Below, one piece after another: positions 41,575 to 47,955 of a stretch of 47,955 nt of DNA; positions within the stretch are counted from its first letter, which is position 1; each line of letters starts with the position of its first letter. The position numbers were made by a program, and so were the translations under genes. A model generated the notes under the pieces. The model was not told where the DNA came from and ran no database searches. It worked only from the letters and a program-made list of their open reading frames with translations. Source of the DNA: a virus; IMG/VR virus record IMGVR_UViG_3300030104_006664, positions 1 to 47,955 of that record. One strand, 5' to 3'.

Positions 41575-42041
41575 GATGTGCTTACTGTAACATTTCCAAC
41601 TCTAGATAACAACTGTGTCCTTTGTTGAGGTTGTTGCACACTAAGAGGCATCATACTTCTTTGAGTATCTGCATAAGCAACGCCGTTAGCATAATAATTG
41701 GTAACTGGTTCTAATAAAGTTTGAAAAGAATTAACAGCTTGACCGTCTCCTGTTCCGTCAAAAACATTTCCACTAGGAGAAAGAACAACATTTCCTGTAG
41801 CTCTTCTAACCGCATTATCACCTACATAAACATTCGAATCAGCTATTTGTGGTCTAGGATGTTGTAAAGATTGAGGATCAGTAGGATGATATTGTGGGTC
41901 TAATTGGGGTTGCTTAGGTTCAAATTCAGAAACATGAACCCAAGATCCCGTCCATTCTTGCACCATTTCATTATAAGGAAATGCCATTCCTGATCTATCA
42001 GAAATTCTTAATGCAAATTTACCTGATGCATATCTTCCCAT
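41571..42041 (-). CDS. Conserved phage structural protein
   Basis: 156 residues. GRYASGKFALRISDRSGMAF followed by EMVQEWTGSWVHVSEFEPKQ is a hallmark of a marine-phage protein family beside head-tail adaptors. The middle is Pro/Gln-rich and probably extended. It starts at the stop of the adjacent gene. Structural role inferred from context. Confidence 0.68.
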   Translation of the reverse strand: MGRYASGKFALRISDRSGMAFPYNEMVQEWTGSWVHVSEFEPKQPQLDPQYHPTDPQSLQHPRPQIADSNVYVGDNAVRRATGNVVLSPSGNVFDGTGDGQAVNSFQTLLEPVTNYYANGVAYADTQRSMMPLSVQQPQQRTQLLSRVGNVTVSTS

Positions 42042-42745
42042 TAATAGCTCCCTGCTGTAACACCTATATAAGGAACAAAATGAGAGCTAACATTTCCTCT
42101 ATTGGTATCTGCTGCTCTTTTAAATTCTTCTTCGTAAACTAATTTTAAAATTTGAGTTCTATCAGGAGCATATTTTAAAGCTAAGTAATATGCTAGACCT
42201 GCTGTAAGACAGGGTAAAAATGAAAAAGGAACTTCATTATTATTAGTATAAGCTCCAGAATCTTTCATTCTTAACATAGCATAAAATACAACCGTGTAAG
42301 CTTGATCCGCTGCAGGGTATAAGTATAAAGTAGGATTAATTGTTTTTTCAAAATAAAATTGAGATGGTCTTCCGCTTGTTGTTTTAACTGTATAATTTAA
42401 ATAAGTAGAACGACTAATAGGAGTAGTAGAAAACTCATTGTTATTAGCATCTCTTATAACTAAATCCGTAATATCTACAATTTCAGAAGCAGCATTAGCT
42501 CCTGAACCATATAAATCAGTTCCAGAAAGACTAGTAGTATTAGCTGTTAAAGAAGCAGTTTGTTTTTTTATAGTCCAAAGATTAAGTCCTCTATTAGACC
42601 ATTCTGCTAATAAAAGATTTAATGAACGACGTGCGGTTTTTAACTGGTACCCTGTTCGATCCTGTAAACCGCATCGTTCAAAAGCTTCTTCTACTATTTC
42701 ATCAATAGAAAGATCAAAGTTAGCTGTGCTAGCATATGAAGGCAT
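42041..42745 (-). CDS. Tail/adaptor protein (packaged-DNA stabilisation-like)
   Basis: 234 residues. The N-terminus (DLSIDEIVEEAFERCGLQDR, ARRSLNLLLAEWSNRGLNLW) and the sheet LYLYPAADQAYTVVFYAML are typical of a widespread family of adaptor proteins in marine phages, similar in place to P22 gp4/T7 gp11. The C-terminal helix has YYLALKYAPDRTQILKLVYE and EEFKRAADTNRGN. Likely forms the ring between portal and tail. Confidence 0.66.
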   Translation of the reverse strand: MPSYASTANFDLSIDEIVEEAFERCGLQDRTGYQLKTARRSLNLLLAEWSNRGLNLWTIKKQTASLTANTTSLSGTDLYGSGANAASEIVDITDLVIRDANNNEFSTTPISRSTYLNYTVKTTSGRPSQFYFEKTINPTLYLYPAADQAYTVVFYAMLRMKDSGAYTNNNEVPFSFLPCLTAGLAYYLALKYAPDRTQILKLVYEEEFKRAADTNRGNVSSHFVPYIGVTAGSY

Positions 42746-42750
42746 TAAAA

Positions 42751-43167
42751 TTACTTACCAGATTTACCAAAGCCACGTTTTGCTATACCGCCTCCACGTT
42801 TATTAATAACACCTTTACCTTTACCGCTACCAAATTTACCATAAGATTCATCTCTGCTTGCTTTTAATTGTTTAGGCGTACGTTTTTTTCTTATACGCAT
42901 TGCAATAGATTCATCTTTACGATCTTTATAACCTTGTTTTTTGTTACCAACACGACCACCGCGTTTCATTCCAGATGGTCCACGATCCATTAACATAGTA
43001 GGCATACGTTTTGATCTTTCATCAACACCATAACCTCTTGAATACATCATGTCGCCTGTACGACCACCCATATTCATTTTCTTAACTTTTCCGCCACCTC
43101 GCATTTTAGCAGTTTTTTTAACTTTTCCTCCGCCTTTCATTTTAGCGGTTTTCTTTTTACCCATCAT
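42751..43167 (-). CDS. Highly basic repeat protein
   Basis: 138 residues, dominated by Lys, Arg, Gly and Met. An imperfect repeat occurs at the N-terminus (KKTAKMKGGGKVKK twice), followed by MNMGGRTGDMMYSRGYG, RGPSGMKRGGRVGNKKQGY and an ending GGGIAKRGFGKSGK. No defined fold; the charge and Gly-rich repeats suggest DNA condensation or binding inside the particle. It overlaps the previous gene by 4 nt. Role inferred from composition alone. Confidence 0.6.
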   Translation of the reverse strand: MMGKKKTAKMKGGGKVKKTAKMRGGGKVKKMNMGGRTGDMMYSRGYGVDERSKRMPTMLMDRGPSGMKRGGRVGNKKQGYKDRKDESIAMRIRKKRTPKQLKASRDESYGKFGSGKGKGVINKRGGGIAKRGFGKSGK

Positions 43168-43748
43168 GATAGACCTCCATTGATCTGTTTGTATTTATTA
43201 GCACGAGATACCACAACGTCTTGATAGTATTCGTCAGGCCATTGTTTATAATAACCTTGTTTGTGCAATTTATCAGAAGCTTCTTGTAATTGCGAGAACT
43301 TTTGTACCAACATCATAGAATATTTATAATCAGGTCCTGATACATTTACACCCTTATTTGGGGAAACAAGAAACCTTTGTTCTTCTTCCGTTGCAGGATT
43401 AGAAGGATGAAAACTCATAAAATAGAAGTTTTTTCTATTATACCATTCATTAAAATCTTCAGTAGCCATATGAAGTTCATTAGGAGAATAACTAAAATAA
43501 GGATCACAAAATATAAGAATTTCTGAAATCGAAAAATCTAAATTTTTTAAACAGTTATTTAATTCTTTTTTATAGGGACTATATTTAGGTTTTACAGTTA
43601 CCCATACCTTTTTATCTAGCCAAGCTTTTTTAGCAAAAGGACAAGCGGGTACTCCACCTAAATGAAGATTAGGAACTTCTAAAAAATGTTTAGACCAAAG
43701 TCTAACATCCTCAATTATCTGTTGCCTTGTCGGTTGTATTTTTTCCAC
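43164..43748 (-). CDS. Conserved hypothetical protein with ACPFA motif
   Basis: 194 residues. WSKHFLEVPNLHLGGVPACP followed by FAKKAWLDKKVWVTVKP is a distinctive motif vaguely like DUF1415 proteins (N-L-C-P-F-A). FCDPYFSYSPNELHMATEDF, FYFMSFHPSNPATEEEQRF, and a helical C-terminus complete it. Possible enzymatic or metal-binding role through the Cys and His residues. I cannot assign a function. Confidence 0.55.
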   Translation of the reverse strand: MEKIQPTRQQIIEDVRLWSKHFLEVPNLHLGGVPACPFAKKAWLDKKVWVTVKPKYSPYKKELNNCLKNLDFSISEILIFCDPYFSYSPNELHMATEDFNEWYNRKNFYFMSFHPSNPATEEEQRFLVSPNKGVNVSGPDYKYSMMLVQKFSQLQEASDKLHKQGYYKQWPDEYYQDVVVSRANKYKQINGGLS

Positions 43749-43855
43749 GATTTTATTTTATGTTTATTTTTAGGTTTAGACCTTGACGAATGACCAATTG
43801 AAGTTCTTTTTTTAATAGGAGTAAAGTAGTCGTTTCTTGTGGTAATTTTAGCCAT
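43715..43855 (-). CDS. Tiny conserved basic phage protein
   Basis: 46 residues from ATG 43855: TTRNDYFTPIKKRTSIGHSS, RSKPKNKHKIKSWKKYNRQG. I recall very similar short proteins (DYFTPIKKRTSIG ... NKHK ... KKY) in the structural gene region of marine phages, which supports a real gene. It overlaps the 194-residue gene by 34 nt. Strongly basic; possible DNA-binding or head-associated role. Confidence 0.6.
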   Translation of the reverse strand: MAKITTRNDYFTPIKKRTSIGHSSRSKPKNKHKIKSWKKYNRQGNR

Positions 43856-43858
43856 ATT

Positions 43859-43930
43859 TTATAAATAAGTTACAGCTCCCATAACCCATAAAGTTCCAAA
43901 GATTACATATGCTAGAGTTACTGGTTCCAT
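43859..43930 (-). CDS. Very small membrane peptide
   Basis: 23 residues (MEPVTLAYVIFGTLWVMGAV then TYL), a single hydrophobic segment. AAAGGAAAA lies directly upstream of ATG 43930. It overlaps the end of the secreted protein gene by 13 nt. Its size suggests a holin-like or inner-membrane peptide, but no evidence fixes a role. Confidence 0.4.
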   Translation of the reverse strand: MEPVTLAYVIFGTLWVMGAVTYL

Positions 43931-44226
43931 TTTTCCTTTGCTCTAAGTGTCCAAGCTTTCATAGCTTCTTTAGTTATTTTTTCATTAACCAATGTAGCTC
44001 CGTCTGGTATCTCATTATATAATTTTAACACTTCTCCATCCTCACTTATTTCTACATAAGCAGGACCACAAAATGCATCTTTAGGAAAATCTTTATTTTT
44101 CTTTAACATTCTTTTTTCATATAAACATTCACCTGCATTAGACATAGGAATATATTGTGTCATTTGTGTTTCTTGGTCATTCATATTTCCAAATACAAAT
44201 AAAATTATAACAGCAACAATTTTCAT
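43918..44226 (-). CDS. Small secreted protein with two cysteines
   Basis: 102 residues. A signal-like N-terminus (MKIVAVIILFVFGNMN) is followed by MSNAGECLYEKRMLKK, DAFCGPAYVEISEDG and a charged C-terminus. Its layout (leader, C, about 20 residues, AFC) resembles the 76-residue gene at 5678. Export inferred from the leader. Unknown function; an envelope or lysis accessory is possible. Confidence 0.55.
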   Translation of the reverse strand: MKIVAVIILFVFGNMNDQETQMTQYIPMSNAGECLYEKRMLKKNKDFPKDAFCGPAYVEISEDGEVLKLYNEIPDGATLVNEKITKEAMKAWTLRAKEKWNQ

Positions 44227-44585
44227 TCTGATACTCCATTAGCTCTAACTTTGTCCTTGAGCAGTTCCACATCTTTCTGCATTTTCGTTACCTGTTCTCT
44301 TAAAAACTCAATATTTACTTTATTATGCATCATTGATTCAAGTTCAGCCTCCATCGTAGCATTTTTTGTGCCAAGCCATTCTAAAATCATTGTCTGTTCC
44401 ATATCCACAGGCGTTTGTTCAGCTTTTTTTAATAGATCTGCTTCCATTAATTGTCTTGCAGTTTCTAATTCTGTAATTCTTTGAGTCAAATCACTATAAG
44501 CAAATATTCCTACTGCTATTGCTGCTATTAATCCTAATAAATTTCTAACAGGCATACTAATTGCTGTGTTATCTGATATTTTCAT
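44223..44585 (-). CDS. Membrane protein with long coiled coil
   Basis: 120 residues. Near residues 15-29 a membrane segment (NLLGLIAAIAVGIFAY) is followed by LTQRITELETARQLMEADLL and further heptads to the end (LREQVTKMQKDVELLKDKV). This shape is common in phage proteins that sit next to holin and spanin genes. It overlaps its neighbours at both ends by 1-4 nt. Confidence 0.6.
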   Translation of the reverse strand: MKISDNTAISMPVRNLLGLIAAIAVGIFAYSDLTQRITELETARQLMEADLLKKAEQTPVDMEQTMILEWLGTKNATMEAELESMMHNKVNIEFLREQVTKMQKDVELLKDKVRANGVSE

Positions 44586-44821
44586 TATTTTGTTCTTTCC
44601 TCTTTTTGTCTTAATGATTCTTTCATACCAATATCTAAAATTTCTTGTTCTTCTTTCATATGATTATAAAAATCTTTATCATCTTTTCTATCATATATTT
44701 TTTTACTATCCACAACTTTTGATTTATACTGAGGGGTATATAGTTCTTTTGCAACAGGGTTATTCTTTGACATAGCCCTGTTTCTTTTTGTTAAAAACCA
44801 TTTATATTGTTTATTTGCCAT
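44585..44821 (-). CDS. Small helical hypothetical protein
   Basis: 78 residues. The start at 44821 is kept because it forms a TAATG overlap with the upstream gene; an internal ATG at 44773 (MSKNNPVAK) is also plausible. NPVAKELYTPQYKSKVVDSK then KIYDRKDDKDFY resembles short phage proteins I have seen beside membrane genes. Charged and helical; function unknown. Confidence 0.5.
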   Translation of the reverse strand: MANKQYKWFLTKRNRAMSKNNPVAKELYTPQYKSKVVDSKKIYDRKDDKDFYNHMKEEQEILDIGMKESLRQKEERTK

Positions 44822-45363
44822 TATCCACCAAGAGGATTTTCTAAAGCTCTTTTAATTCGCTTTTCTATTTTTTCCTCTAACTCCTTTTGTGATTGTTTTA
44901 TTTTCTCTTCTAATTTTTTCATGTCATTTTCAAGGGTATTAATAGTTTCTTTAAGATCTTTTGCATTGTCCCTAGAATCTTCTTTTACTTGTTGCTCAAC
45001 ATCATTAACAATAGATTCAACTCTACGAACATCTTGTCTTAAATCATTTTTAAGTTCATTGGCTACATCAGATACTAGTCTTATTTCTTGCATCATCATT
45101 TCCATTTCACCCATAAGCATTTCAATTTCTGTTTGAAGTAGTTCAGTTTTGCTTTCCATCTCTTCTTTTGTAAGTGCAATGTTTTTATCAAACTCCGATA
45201 AGTCAGGGGCTACATAGTTTTGTATCTGTTCTTTCATGTTAAGGTAGTCTTTATAAAATTCAAAGCCTCCCCATAAACCACCACCTAAAGTTGTAAGTGC
45301 TGTAAGAATAACAAAAATTTTACCGCCTTTAAATTTAATTCCTGCAAACTCCATTTCTGCCAT
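44821..45363 (-). CDS. Membrane-anchored coiled-coil protein
   Basis: 180 residues from ATG 45363, chosen because GGAG lies 5 nt upstream; an ATG at 45387 is inside the upstream gene. A membrane segment (IFVILTALTTLGGGLWGGF, about residues 17-35) precedes a very long coiled coil (EMLMGEMEMMMQEIRL, DVRRVESIVNDVEQQV, LENDMKKLEEKIKQSQKELE). Possibly a holin-like or envelope-spanning factor. Confidence 0.55.
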   Translation of the reverse strand: MAEMEFAGIKFKGGKIFVILTALTTLGGGLWGGFEFYKDYLNMKEQIQNYVAPDLSEFDKNIALTKEEMESKTELLQTEIEMLMGEMEMMMQEIRLVSDVANELKNDLRQDVRRVESIVNDVEQQVKEDSRDNAKDLKETINTLENDMKKLEEKIKQSQKELEEKIEKRIKRALENPLGG

Positions 45364-45365
45364 AA

Positions 45366-47048
45366 CTACTCCAAATCCGTCTGCCATTGGCTATCAATCA
45401 TTTCATTTATAAGTCCTTCACTTCCAGCAAATAACAAATACTGCCCTATATTATTATTGGGTATTTGCGTGTCTGGTATAATCATGTTTGTAAAAAACCC
45501 TTCTCTATCATTTAATTGTTTTTGTGATTCAAAAAAAGTTCTAGTATTACCTAACACTTGCATGACTATTAATGTTTTTAACTGATTTGTTGAATCATAT
45601 CTACCTTTATCGCCCATCTTCTTTACTATCTTTTTAGCAGCTTTTTCTTTTTTAGATTCTGGCTCTTTTACCTCTTCGTCCTCAGCCTTATCTTCTGTTT
45701 TATCCATATCTTCTTCGCTTCCTTCATCCTCAGAAGCCTCTGATGTGCTTTCTTCAACCTCTGGTTCTTCTGCCACATCTTCTGGAGTTTCTTCAACATC
45801 TTCTTCAGTAGGTTCATTTGTTACCTCCTCTGGTTCTGTTTCAGTTTCTTCAACAATAGGTTCTTCTATTTCTGGTTCGGTGTCAACCTCAATTTCTATT
45901 TCTGGTTCTATTTCTGGTTCAGGTAAATCCATTTCAATTTCGGCTACTTCTATTTCTGGTTCAGGTAAATCTATTTCAAGATCCATTTCTATTTCCATTT
46001 CATATTCTATGGCTGCTACTTCTATTTCTTCCATATCAATGTTAGGCATTTCAAAATCCATTTCCATATCAAAGTCCATTTCAAAATCCATTTCCATTTC
46101 AACTATTTCATAAGATAATTCTATTTCTGGTTCATCAAACTCTGGTTCAAAATACATTTCATCAGTAGCATCTTCTATTACATCATTATGTTCAAAAATA
46201 TTTTCTACGATATCTATAACTTCTGTTTCTGTACTACCGCCGTATGCTACCCACATTTCAACACTAAGTATATGTTCTGTAACTATTTGATTGACAACGT
46301 TATAGAGCACGTTAATTCTAACGTCATCGAACAAGGGTCCTATGGCAAGATTAATATCTCTACCTCCTACCTCTACAATTATTGTTGTAATTCCTCCTGA
46401 AAAATCAAATCCTCCTTCATATTCTTGAAAACCACTTGCTACGCCAGATTCTGATAATATATCTGTTCCATTAAATACAGAAGTATTTCCATCTTTACCT
46501 GTAATATGCATGTAGATACGATCTTGTGCATCACGTTTATCTACTTTTATTGTGTAATTAGTTCTACCACCATTTTCTATGTCTAGTTCTGATATATCAA
46601 CTGTTTGAATAAACGTAGTTCCCATTCCAGATACGCCCATTGTTGATGTTGAATTACCTGATCCGGTTATTTGTGCACATTTATCAGCACCTAAATTATA
46701 ACAACTATTACCAGACGGCATGTTGGCAGGACCTTGGCCTCCCCAGTCCAAATCCATGTCACCTTCAAATTTAGATGTAACATAATCATTGTCTCCATCT
46801 AAGATATCTAATGAATTTTCATTAGTAGTAGTAATTGTTGTGGTAGTGGTTGTAGTATCTGTGGTTACTGTATAACCATCAGCTTCATATTCAATTGTTT
46901 CAACTTCATCTATAACAATAGTTTCTTCCACACCAGGTGTACATAAACCTGTTGCTGTTATAGGGCACTCTGCTCTAAGGGAAGAAGGCCACGATGCCAG
47001 AATGCATAGCCATGCCAAATAAAATAAATTTCGCAAGTTTTTCTCCAT
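45366..47048 (-). CDS. Secreted protein with long acidic repeat region
   Basis: 560 residues. Signal peptide (LFYLAWLCILASWPSSLRAE) then Thr-rich linkers (TTDTTTTTTTITTTNENS), a beta-rich domain with an EIDL-type cluster at about residues 110-270, and a very long Glu/Asp/Met/Ile tract (EMEMDFEMDFDMEMDFEM, EPEIEIEVDTEPEIEEP) at about 295-460. The C-terminus has KKAAKKIVKKMGDKGRYDST-like basic residues, then NTRTFFESQKQLNDREGFF, which I recall from related marine-phage proteins. It overlaps the start of the next gene by 74 nt. Likely exported; function unknown. Confidence 0.6.
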   Translation of the reverse strand: MEKNLRNLFYLAWLCILASWPSSLRAECPITATGLCTPGVEETIVIDEVETIEYEADGYTVTTDTTTTTTTITTTNENSLDILDGDNDYVTSKFEGDMDLDWGGQGPANMPSGNSCYNLGADKCAQITGSGNSTSTMGVSGMGTTFIQTVDISELDIENGGRTNYTIKVDKRDAQDRIYMHITGKDGNTSVFNGTDILSESGVASGFQEYEGGFDFSGGITTIIVEVGGRDINLAIGPLFDDVRINVLYNVVNQIVTEHILSVEMWVAYGGSTETEVIDIVENIFEHNDVIEDATDEMYFEPEFDEPEIELSYEIVEMEMDFEMDFDMEMDFEMPNIDMEEIEVAAIEYEMEIEMDLEIDLPEPEIEVAEIEMDLPEPEIEPEIEIEVDTEPEIEEPIVEETETEPEEVTNEPTEEDVEETPEDVAEEPEVEESTSEASEDEGSEEDMDKTEDKAEDEEVKEPESKKEKAAKKIVKKMGDKGRYDSTNQLKTLIVMQVLGNTRTFFESQKQLNDREGFFTNMIIPDTQIPNNNIGQYLLFAGSEGLINEMIDSQWQTDLE

Positions 47049-47538
47049 CAGTTAATCCAGTTGTTTGTTTTTCTTTTTGTTCTATTTCTATTTTCTTATA
47101 TATTAATGATCCTTCAGGTACTAAATCAGGATTGTTTTCCCATCCTTCTTTAGCTTCTTCACCAATAGCACCCATATAAGGACAATATGTTCCTGCCATG
47201 TACATGGCGTCAAATACTCTTGGATCAGCACAAAGTGTTGACACTGCGGCCACCTTCATGCCCATCGAATAAAGTGAGCGCGATAATTTTATACGTTCAC
47301 AGTTTGTGTCTGTAATTGTTACGCCAGTTGCTAAACCTAAAATTTGAGTTTGTACTGCGGTGCTTGCAGCAGTCTTACATATATCAGAATTGTTTACAAC
47401 AACACTTGGTGCATTAGCCGTGCTTGGGGTGTTATTTGTAACAACCGTTGAGCTTACTGTATTTGTATCTGCTCCTTTAGCACTGCTAAATACCCCAAAT
47501 ACTAAAATAAAACTTAATACAAAAAACAGTAATTTCAT
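46975..47538 (-). CDS. Conserved secreted marine-phage protein
   Basis: 187 residues. Signal peptide (LLFFVLSFILVFGVFSSAKG), a Thr/Ser/Asn-rich linker (SSTVVTNNTPSTANAPSVVV), then a Cys-containing domain with ICKTAASTAVQTQILGLATG, TNCERIKLSRSLYSMGMKVA and TLCADPRVFDAMYMAGTYCP, which I recognise from several marine phages. The cysteines suggest disulphides outside the cytoplasm. Upstream partner of the acidic-repeat secreted protein, which it overlaps by 74 nt. Confidence 0.68.
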   Translation of the reverse strand: MKLLFFVLSFILVFGVFSSAKGADTNTVSSTVVTNNTPSTANAPSVVVNNSDICKTAASTAVQTQILGLATGVTITDTNCERIKLSRSLYSMGMKVAAVSTLCADPRVFDAMYMAGTYCPYMGAIGEEAKEGWENNPDLVPEGSLIYKKIEIEQKEKQTTGLTDGEKLAKFILFGMAMHSGIVAFFP

Positions 47539-47543
47539 TAGAA

Positions 47544-47840
47544 CTATCCTTTTTGATAAAGGATCGTCCCGTATTTTACTAATGTAAATGTATATTTTAA
47601 ACTTGTATCAACTCTAATTCCATCTCCTGGAAACTCAATATAATTTGCATTTTCTGTTGAAGAGCCGTCTGGTATTTGTATTTTAAATACTTCCGTTGAA
47701 TCATCATATAATACAATCGTGCCAGTAGCAGCGTCATTCATATAATAAACACCTAATATTCTAGCAGGACCAGAATATATAGTTGCATTGGAAGCTGCGG
47801 CAGTAACAGAGAACGAACTTATCGGTCCTTGAATACTCAT
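47544..47840 (-). CDS. Conserved small virion protein
   Basis: 98 residues, beta-rich: ATIYSGPARILGVYYMNDAA, TGTIVLYDDSTEVFKIQIPD, YIEFPGDGIRVDTSLKYTF. I recognise the Y-S-G-P-A-R-x-L-G-V-Y pattern from many marine phage genomes, where it lies near capsid genes. It is the first gene after the late gene whose end is at the right edge, separated by a terminator. Probably a capsid or decoration-associated protein. Confidence 0.65.
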   Translation of the reverse strand: MSIQGPISSFSVTAAASNATIYSGPARILGVYYMNDAATGTIVLYDDSTEVFKIQIPDGSSTENANYIEFPGDGIRVDTSLKYTFTLVKYGTILYQKG

Positions 47841-47859
47841 GTTTTTATCTCCTATAAAA

Positions 47860-47883
47860 AGGTAGGGCTTTTACACCCTACCT
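47860..47883 (-). terminator. Intrinsic terminator after the late gene at the right edge
   Basis: On the minus strand AGGTAGGG (47883-47876), an 8-nt loop, CCCTACCT (47867-47860), then TTTTT (the T run at 47860-47856). An 8-bp perfect stem with T run, typical intrinsic terminator for leftward transcription. It should lower expression of downstream genes relative to the upstream late gene. Confidence 0.75.
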
Positions 47884-47896
47884 CGGTTAATTGTTA

Positions 47897-47955
47897 TTAC
47901 TTAGTAGTTGAACTACCAAAGCTTCTAGAACTAATCACTTTAACATAATCAACCC
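47897..47955 (-). CDS. Partial late gene, C-terminal end only
   Basis: The last 18 residues of a leftward gene (ending VKVISSRSFGSSTTK, stop at 47897-47899) continue off the right edge. A strong terminator follows it. Given the surrounding virion genes a capsid protein is plausible, but this few residues cannot show it. Confidence 0.5.
   Translation of the reverse strand, partial: VDYVKVISSRSFGSSTTK

Noticed and set aside
45745-46113. Long Ser-rich plus-strand frame opposite the acidic repeat gene
   Set aside because: It is the complement of the Glu/Asp/Met repeat tract; its Ser/Ile/Gly composition follows directly from that, and it has no ribosome-binding site or conserved segments.
1-47955. 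tRNA genes, CRISPR arrays, insertion sequences, integrase or attachment sites
   Set aside because: Looked for cloverleaf-like GC-rich segments, regularly spaced identical repeats outside coding frames, transposase or recombinase motifs and terminal repeats; none was visible by eye.

Overview
The window reads as most of the genome of an AT-rich tailed marine bacteriophage. It resembles uncultured ocean phages and phages of low-GC hosts such as SAR11; the host is an inference from base composition and from protein families I recognise. It is incomplete. I see no terminase, portal, recognisable capsid gene, endolysin, integrase, tRNA, rRNA or CRISPR. Both edges cut genes: an unknown leftward gene at the left, and the last residues of a leftward late gene at the right.

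Layout. (1) 1-2122, leftward: small unknown genes plus a Cys-motif phage protein (DUF7227/Gp88 type). (2) 2123-5232, rightward: a cytosine-C5 DNA methyltransferase whose gene overlaps, for over 900 nt, a second long frame with periodic W-P-T-P motifs. A possible frameshift and a chain of tiny ORFs follow. (3) 5229-8088, leftward: small zinc-ribbon or membrane proteins and an SNF2/DEAD-like helicase. (4) 8173-15928, rightward: the replication module, with two conserved accessory proteins, an archaeo-eukaryotic-type primase, a UvrD-like SF1 helicase, a tiny coupled ORF, and a family-A DNA polymerase with 3'-5' exonuclease. (5) 25002-15925, leftward from a good sigma70-like promoter: very large, probably internal or ejected virion proteins (Gln/Ala-rich, glycine-zipper, coiled-coil).

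(6) 25143-37604, rightward: the most unusual region. About ten small Fe(II)/2-oxoglutarate-oxygenase-like genes (five H-x-D, five H-x-H) are packed head to tail. They sit with two glycosyltransferase-like genes, a SAM methyltransferase, a further conserved unknown, a tail hub or nozzle-like protein and several small basic phage proteins. One oxygenase gene appears to start at ATC, at a TAATC junction where its neighbours have TAATG. (7) 37601-47955, leftward late genes: tail collar/fibre proteins, repeat-rich tail proteins, head-tail adaptor-like proteins, a very basic protein, small membrane and coiled-coil proteins, a secreted protein with a long acidic repeat tract, and the end of an upstream late gene with its terminator.

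How it fits together. Regions 3-4 would copy the genome and region 2 methylate it. Regions 5 and 7, plus 28-31 kb, build the particle. The oxygenase/glycosyltransferase/methyltransferase block looks like a modification system, but its target (virion protein, glycan, nucleotide or host metabolite) cannot be read from the sequence. Genes overlap by 1-8 nt almost everywhere, so translational coupling is probably widespread.
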